This document shows positions 59,126 through 64,000 of a stretch of DNA of 64,000 bases, piece by piece. The position numbers were made by a program, and so were the translations under genes. The notes beneath the pieces are model-generated. The model ran no database searches and was not told the origin of the DNA. It was given only the letters and a program-made list of their open reading frames with translations. This DNA is from Byssothecium circinans (taxonomy: Eukaryota; Ascomycota; Dothideomycetes; Pleosporales; Massarinaceae): positions 450,457 to 514,456 of the forward strand of contig ML976997.1 of NCBI GenBank assembly GCA_010015675.1. Reading direction: 5' to 3'. The number at the start of each line of letters is the position of its first letter. Position 1 is the first letter of the stretch.

Positions 59126-60211
59126 ATGGACTTTGCGAAACTAATGTCCGCCCACATAAAGAAGGGCAAAGAATCCGCAAAACCCGCCGAGTCGACCGAG
59201 AAAAAGTACCTCAAGCGCAGCGAGCTCGAGGCCCAGCGACAAGCCGCCTACCGCGCCGAGCAAGAAGCAGCCGAGAAAGCGAAAGAAGAACGCCTCGCCA
59301 AGAAGCGCAAAGCAGAAGAGGACGAAGCCGTGAAAGAAGAAGCACGGCGCGAGAAGCGCCAACGACTAGCCGAAGAATCCAAGCGCCGCCGCGAAGAAGA
59401 AGCAGAGGAAGAAGAACGCCGACGAAGAAAGCGCCTAGGCCTTCCCGACCTCCCCCCGAGGAAGAAAGAAGGCGAAGAAGACGGCACACCCATCCCCGAA
59501 GACGAAGACATGCCCTCGGAAGCCCTCATCGCCAAACTCCGAGCCCTAAACGAACCCGCGACCCTCTTCGGCGAAACACACAAGCAACGACTTAGACGCT
59601 ACAAAAAGCGCATCGGCGCCGACACCCTCAAAGCCACAATGACCCAAGGCCCCATCCCCACGACCCTCCAACTCGTGCCCGAAAAAGACATGAAAGTGCC
59701 CTCCAAGGTCCCCAAAGATGCCGAAGCAAGGAAATTCGTCTTTCGCCAGTTGGCTTCGTATTTTACCATGGTGCTCCGCGAATGGGAAATCACGCTCTCG
59801 CTCCGCGACCCCGAGGTGAAATCCTCATACCAGGGGAAACAAGCCTACGCCGCGATGCTGCAAGCGCTAGACAATATGCGTCCGCTGTTCAAGAAACTGG
59901 AGAAGTTCGACTTGGCGGATAGTATACTAGAGCCCGTAGTTGAGATTGTGCACGCGGCGCAGGAGAGAAGGTATGTGCATGCGAACGATGGGTACCTGAG
60001 ACTGAGCATTGGGAACGCGGCGTGGCCGATTGGAGTTACTATGGTGGGTATTCATGAGAGGAGCGCGAGAGAGAAGTTGCATGAGAGTGAGGGCGCGGCG
60101 CATATTATGAGTGATGAGAGTACGAGGAAGTGGTTGCAGAGTATTAAAAGGTGTTTGAGCTTTGCGCAGACGAGGTGGCCGCCGGAGGATCAGCTGCAGT
60201 TGATGGGGTAG
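59126..60211 (+). CDS. PRP18: Pre-mRNA-splicing factor Prp18
   Basis: One exon, 361 aa. The start is set at ATG 59126, which has a near-ideal CCACCATGG context and gives MDFAKLMSAHI; an in-frame ATG at 59018 would add 36 unlikely residues. A highly charged coiled-coil-like region (residues about 25-115) precedes the splicing-factor motif EPATLFGETHKQRLRRYKK. The conserved Prp18 helical domain follows from about residue 200, including HANDGYLRLSIGNAAWPIGV, the loop region known to matter for step two. Prp18 acts with Slu7 in the second transesterification of splicing. It is divergent from SAP18. Confidence 0.95.
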   Translation: MDFAKLMSAHIKKGKESAKPAESTEKKYLKRSELEAQRQAAYRAEQEAAEKAKEERLAKKRKAEEDEAVKEEARREKRQRLAEESKRRREEEAEEEERRRRKRLGLPDLPPRKKEGEEDGTPIPEDEDMPSEALIAKLRALNEPATLFGETHKQRLRRYKKRIGADTLKATMTQGPIPTTLQLVPEKDMKVPSKVPKDAEARKFVFRQLASYFTMVLREWEITLSLRDPEVKSSYQGKQAYAAMLQALDNMRPLFKKLEKFDLADSILEPVVEIVHAAQERRYVHANDGYLRLSIGNAAWPIGVTMVGIHERSAREKLHESEGAAHIMSDESTRKWLQSIKRCLSFAQTRWPPEDQLQLMG

Positions 60212-60606
60212 GTGTGAAGGGAAAGGAGCGATTATCTTGGACGTTTTATGTACTTGGTTCCTTGTAGAGATATTTGCGATATCCCGGCAAATTCAAGACA
60301 TTTATGGCATTCTACACTTTGTACTTTTTCAATCGATGGTAACGTACTGCGGGGTAAACTCGCGTCTTCAAAATAACGCGCGTTCACGTGCGGGGCAATC
60401 AATCTACCAAACCACACCACATGCAGTCTTCCCCACTGTCCAATCACCCACCCAATCTTCTTTCCCAACTACCTAAGTGCATACCTTGACCTTTCTCGTG
60501 GTCTGCCTAAACACCTGTAGACTTCAAAGTATCATATAAGGACCCGGACCCAGGGAGTCATTGTCAGTCTCGGGGACTGGACTTTCTTGTTTTCTAGGTT
60601 GACAGT
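60212..60606. promoter_or_regulatory. Promoter region of DML1
   Basis: A spacer of 395 bp on the + strand between Prp18's stop and the DML1 start. No specific site was recognised. Confidence 0.45.
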
Positions 60607-62678
60607 ATGCATGAGATTGTCACGCTACAGTTCGGGCAGCAGAGCAATTATCTCGGGACACACTTTTGGAACACGCAGGTATGTATGGGGAAGTAATTTC
60701 GCATTTATTATTACCATGCCAGTATCCCAATTCAGTATTGCGCTTCTTCCATCCCAGAACAACGCTCAACTTCCGCAGTCTCCACACTCAAACATTTCAA
60801 ACCACCCACCTAACACCCACCCCAACAGGAATCCTACTTCACCTACCCGCCCGCTCCCGAATCCCCAATCAACCACGACATCCTCTTCCGCCCCGGTCTC
60901 GCCCCCGACGGCACCGAAACCTTCACCCCCAGAACCCTAATCTACGACCTCAAATCCAGTTTCGGCAGCCTGAAAAAAGTCTCCCCCCTCTACGAACGCG
61001 ACGAAGACATCACCGTCTCGGACTCCAGCGTCTGGCCCTCGAAACCGCTCGTCGAGCGCCTCACCCCCATCGCCCCGTCGCCGTACCAAACCCACCTCGA
61101 CGCCGGCCTCGCGCCCCCCGCGCTCAGCACAGACACGGTGCGGTACTGGTCTGATTACTCGCGGCTATTCTACCACCCCCGGTCCCTGGTGGGATTGGAG
61201 GAGTTGGAGGTTGGTGATGCGCTCATGCCGTTTGAGCGGTGGGAGGTGGGGTGGGAGTTGTTCGGGAAGATGGAGAGGGAGGACGATGTGGTGGATAGGG
61301 ATTTTAGGTTGTTTGTGGAGGAGTGCGATGGGTTGCAGGGGATTCAGGTTTTTACGGGTGTGGACGATGCGTGGGGTGGGTGGGCGGCGGGGTGGTTGGA
61401 GAGGCTGAGGGACGATGGGTTTGGGAAGGTGCAGATATGGACTTTTGGGGTGGGTGGGCATGCGGCGCCGGATGGGGATGTTCCTCGAGTAAGCCACTCC
61501 ACGGGTTCTTGAAAGAGGAGAGGGAAGCGGAGGGGAGAAAAGTGCTGACATTGGGTAGGAAAAACGCCTGCTGCAGATTGAAAATTCTTCGCGTTCAATG
61601 AGTGTGCTCGCTGAGCAGTCGTCGGTGTATATCCCCGTATCCAATTCCCCGAGGGAAATCCCTTCGTACCTCGACTTCGATCGCACGTCGCCCTGGCATA
61701 TCGGCGCTCTGCAGGCTGTAGCTATCGAAAGCATGACTGTGCCCTCTCGTCTCCGCACTTCCAATGGGAGAAGAGGCACACTGCAAGACCTCGAGGAAAC
61801 TATCAACAGCACGGGCAAACGGCGTATCGCGAAGCTCGAACTCAGTGTCGCGGACCCGGATGTGCTTTCTGAGAAGGCTTCTTCGAAGATTGCGCGGGCG
61901 GAGAAGGTGGGTTCTCGTGCTGGGGGTAGACGGGGAGATGATGATGGGGATGGAGAAGGGGAGGCGTTGGCGAGTTTTGATATTGATTGTTTTTCGAGGG
62001 AGTATAGGGTTGAGAGTGGACGGAGGGGGGGGAAAGAGAAGAAGAGGAAGGAACATGTTTTTGGGAGGGCGGAGGCGATGCGTGGGGAGTGGATGGTTGG
62101 TGCGGAGAGGGATGTACGGGATAGATTTCGTGAGGGGCCGGTTGTGCAAAGGTATGTTTTTTCTTTTTCCTTTTGTGCGGGCTAAGGGGCGAGTTGATGT
62201 TGCTCGTTCGTTCATTTGCGCTTGAAGGAACCACACGCAGCGCTCAAACCAGAGCGTCTGAGACCTTGCTCCTGCCAGCAAGTCTTCGACCGTCTAGCAC
62301 ATCCCGGCACTCCACAACACGAGCCTGCAACTATCGAAAGCTCCCCCCATCAGTCCCAATCCCAGCACATCCGCAGCGCATCACTAACTTTCAAATCCCA
62401 GTTTCTCAACACCACTCCTCTTCCCGCTCCTCGACAGCTTTCCCGCGTCGATACTGAACGTCGGTTCTGGGAAAAACGATAACATCGCTGTTCACACGGG
62501 CCTTACTACGAGCACGGCAGTGGCGGATCAAGTCAGAGCGATAGAGCAGATTGTGAAGAGGTTGCGTATGGGCGGTTATGATGAGAGGGAGGCTTTGTGT
62601 AATGGGCTGCAGAACTTGGCCGAGGAGTATGATGAAGGTTGGGATGGGGGGAGTGAGAATGAGGGGGATGATGATTGA
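60607..62678 (+). CDS. DML1: DML1/Misato family tubulin-like protein
   Basis: Exons 60607-60678, 60829-61488, 61559-62151 and 62402-62678 encode 533 aa. The N-terminus [22 protein letters not shown] is the Misato segment II signature, followed by ESYFTYP and a DILFRPG block. A tubulin/FtsZ-related part contains [15 protein letters not shown]. The C-terminus has [13 protein letters not shown] and ends with [14 protein letters not shown] and an acidic tail. Dml1 is needed for mitochondrial DNA inheritance and morphology in yeast. Intron 1 (150 bp) and intron 3 (250 bp) are longer than the local norm; the latter was chosen because a CTAAC branch and CAG at 62399-62401 restore the family sequence in phase. 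No donor supports an extra exon inside it. Exon 3 includes a disordered Gly/Asp-rich insert. Confidence 0.9.
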
Positions 62679-64000
62679 TCAGTTGGGGATGGTGGACGGG
62701 TTGAGTCGTGAAGCACAGTCTGTGTTTCAGCATCCACGCTTCTTCACTACTGCTGTTGTTGGATTGACATGGCATTCAACGCTGGCAGCGGTTCATCAGA
62801 TCACGGCGGATGAGCATACCTCAAGCGCTCCATCCTGACCTGCACAACAATGCATGCACAACACAAGACGACACAGCACAGCACAGCACAACATTGCAAA
62901 ACAAAACAAGTGCGTCATCGTCATCATCATCGCCGTCATCGCTATCATCCCGAAGTCGTTATCTTCTATCTCCCCGCTAAATCGAGGCAGCCGGCTTACC
63001 CGAAGCAGCACTAGTCCCAAACAAGCATTTTCCAATACTTTCCACCACGAGGCATTTGATCAGGTGAGAAATTCACCGCAACGATTCGCATCTATCAAAT
63101 AAGGTTTGACCGTTCTTATTCTTACGTGTTCCGAGGCAACGAGGCGACGGAAAATTATATTACGTCTGCATACCGGTATGCATGAATAGTATGGTAGGTA
63201 CGGTGAACGGTACCGTTAGTTGTAGGCGGGGAGGGGGTTAAATGTTGAGCCTGTTGTGGTACCGGTCGCAAAGCGTGGTTCTCCACGGGATGTGTTGATG
63301 TTAGAAATGCCAATCGATATTATTAGTTGAAGAGGCTGGGCCAGCAGCGTTCGGATCGAAGAATTGTGGTCAATCGGCCCATGGCTTTCACGACGTCAAT
63401 AATAGATGCTTCAAGCCTTCAACGATCATCCTGCAAGCCCAAGACATGTGTCATGGCAGAACTGCTCCAATCGCTACTCGGCACCCGGTCACTTTCTATA
63501 TTCTGACAACAACGGATCAGCTTCGCCTGGGCCTGCAGTAGCGTAATGCTCAGTCAGACTGGCTGCCGGCGCGCCCATCAGCGCCAGCTTGCCTTCTTTC
63601 CAGCCCGCCTCTCTCGATTTCGACGGCGGCCGTCAACGGCTTCAGGAACGATTTTCACAAGATGGAGGATCTCCTTGGAATGTTGACCGAGTCTTCTCCG
63701 GGGAGGAAGACGGGTACTCACTACTCAGGATTTCGGAACACATTGCTAGCTCAAGGGCTTCTAGACGACGAAAGACTCGGGGTGTTGACGGTGGTGAGAT
63801 CATAAGTTGGAAGTGGGGAAAATTGAAAAGGCTGGAGGAATACGAGCGAGCGAGCAGGGCAGCAATGCATCCCAACCGCTTTCACGCCGCATACATGCAT
63901 TTCGATAAAACAGCCCTGCGACTATCTACGCAGGGTGTGGAGCGTCGCGGTCAGTCGTTTCTCAAAAGCCTGTGCACTGTGCCGCACAGTGTACCCCGCC
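62679..64000. other. Right-edge region, no certain gene
   Basis: No recognised family. On the + strand one frame is open from 63547 to the window edge (151 codons) without an early ATG, so it could be an internal or late exon of a gene continuing to the right. A 77-codon frame on the - strand (63642-63875) and a 47-codon frame from ATG 63662 compete for the same bases. CACAGCACAG-type and GTCATCATC-type short repeats lie near 62870-62950. Confidence 0.4.

Noticed and set aside
61595..62281. 228-codon minus-strand frame
   Set aside because: Antisense to DML1 exon 3 and intron 3; low-complexity translation.
1..64000. tRNA, rRNA and CRISPR-type features
   Set aside because: I looked for T-loop-like GGTTCGA motifs with matching stems and for regularly spaced direct repeats and found no convincing case; a covariance-model search would be needed to exclude tRNAs fully.

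Overview
The window is nuclear DNA of a filamentous ascomycete, most likely a dothideomycete. Genes carry short spliceosomal introns, mostly 44-150 bp, with GTRNGT-type donors, CTRAY branch points and YAG acceptors. They are spaced singly rather than in operons. Gene content is typical of Pezizomycotina: a CPS1/DIP2-like adenylate-forming protein, an FRE-type reductase, UTP10, NRDE2, DML1 and an NB-ARC STAND protein. The exon coordinates below were derived by hand from splice signals and reading phase. The spliced models listed with high confidence close in frame.

Layout. 1-5121: 3' part of a CPS1/DIP2-like gene (+) that runs in from the left. 5122-8815: long gene-poor spacer with simple repeats. 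8816-10696: intronless ferric-reductase-like gene (+). 12139-13604: membrane protein of uncertain, perhaps damaged, structure (+). 14378-16470: glutamate decarboxylase (-). 17269-18464: DUF1989 protein (-). 18861-20648: DENND11/LCHN-like protein (+). 21065-22936: 2-isopropylmalate synthase (+). 23889-29441: UTP10 (-), divergent from NRDE2 at 29861-32941 (+). 33366-35305: amidase (-).

35.3-54.5 kb is an accessory-looking island between conserved genes. It holds three CmcJ/NvfI-type oxygenase-like paralogues (36691, 38257 and 44434) with the same five-exon architecture. A DUF7708-like/NB-ARC/TPR STAND protein (39772-43088) and a previously hidden four-exon candidate gene (43539-44330) lie among them. 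Further right are a protein with a C-terminal membrane hairpin (46751-48252), a short-chain dehydrogenase whose catalytic Lys is replaced by Arg (48347-49329), an MFS transporter (49914-51775) and a 258-aa orphan (52653-53429). The middle paralogue needs an intron ending in TG instead of AG to keep its metal-binding Asp.

54525-62678 returns to conserved genes: an alpha/beta-hydrolase (+), SAP18 (-), Prp18 (+) and DML1/Misato (+). The last 1.3 kb has no certain gene, but one frame stays open to the window edge.

Functionally the conserved genes cover ribosome biogenesis (UTP10), RNA processing (NRDE2, Prp18, SAP18), leucine synthesis (with a candidate Leu3-type site upstream) and glutamate/nitrogen metabolism (GAD, DUF1989, amidase). 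The island combines oxidoreductases, a transporter and a likely self/non-self or cell-death sensor. No polyketide or peptide synthetase is present in the window.
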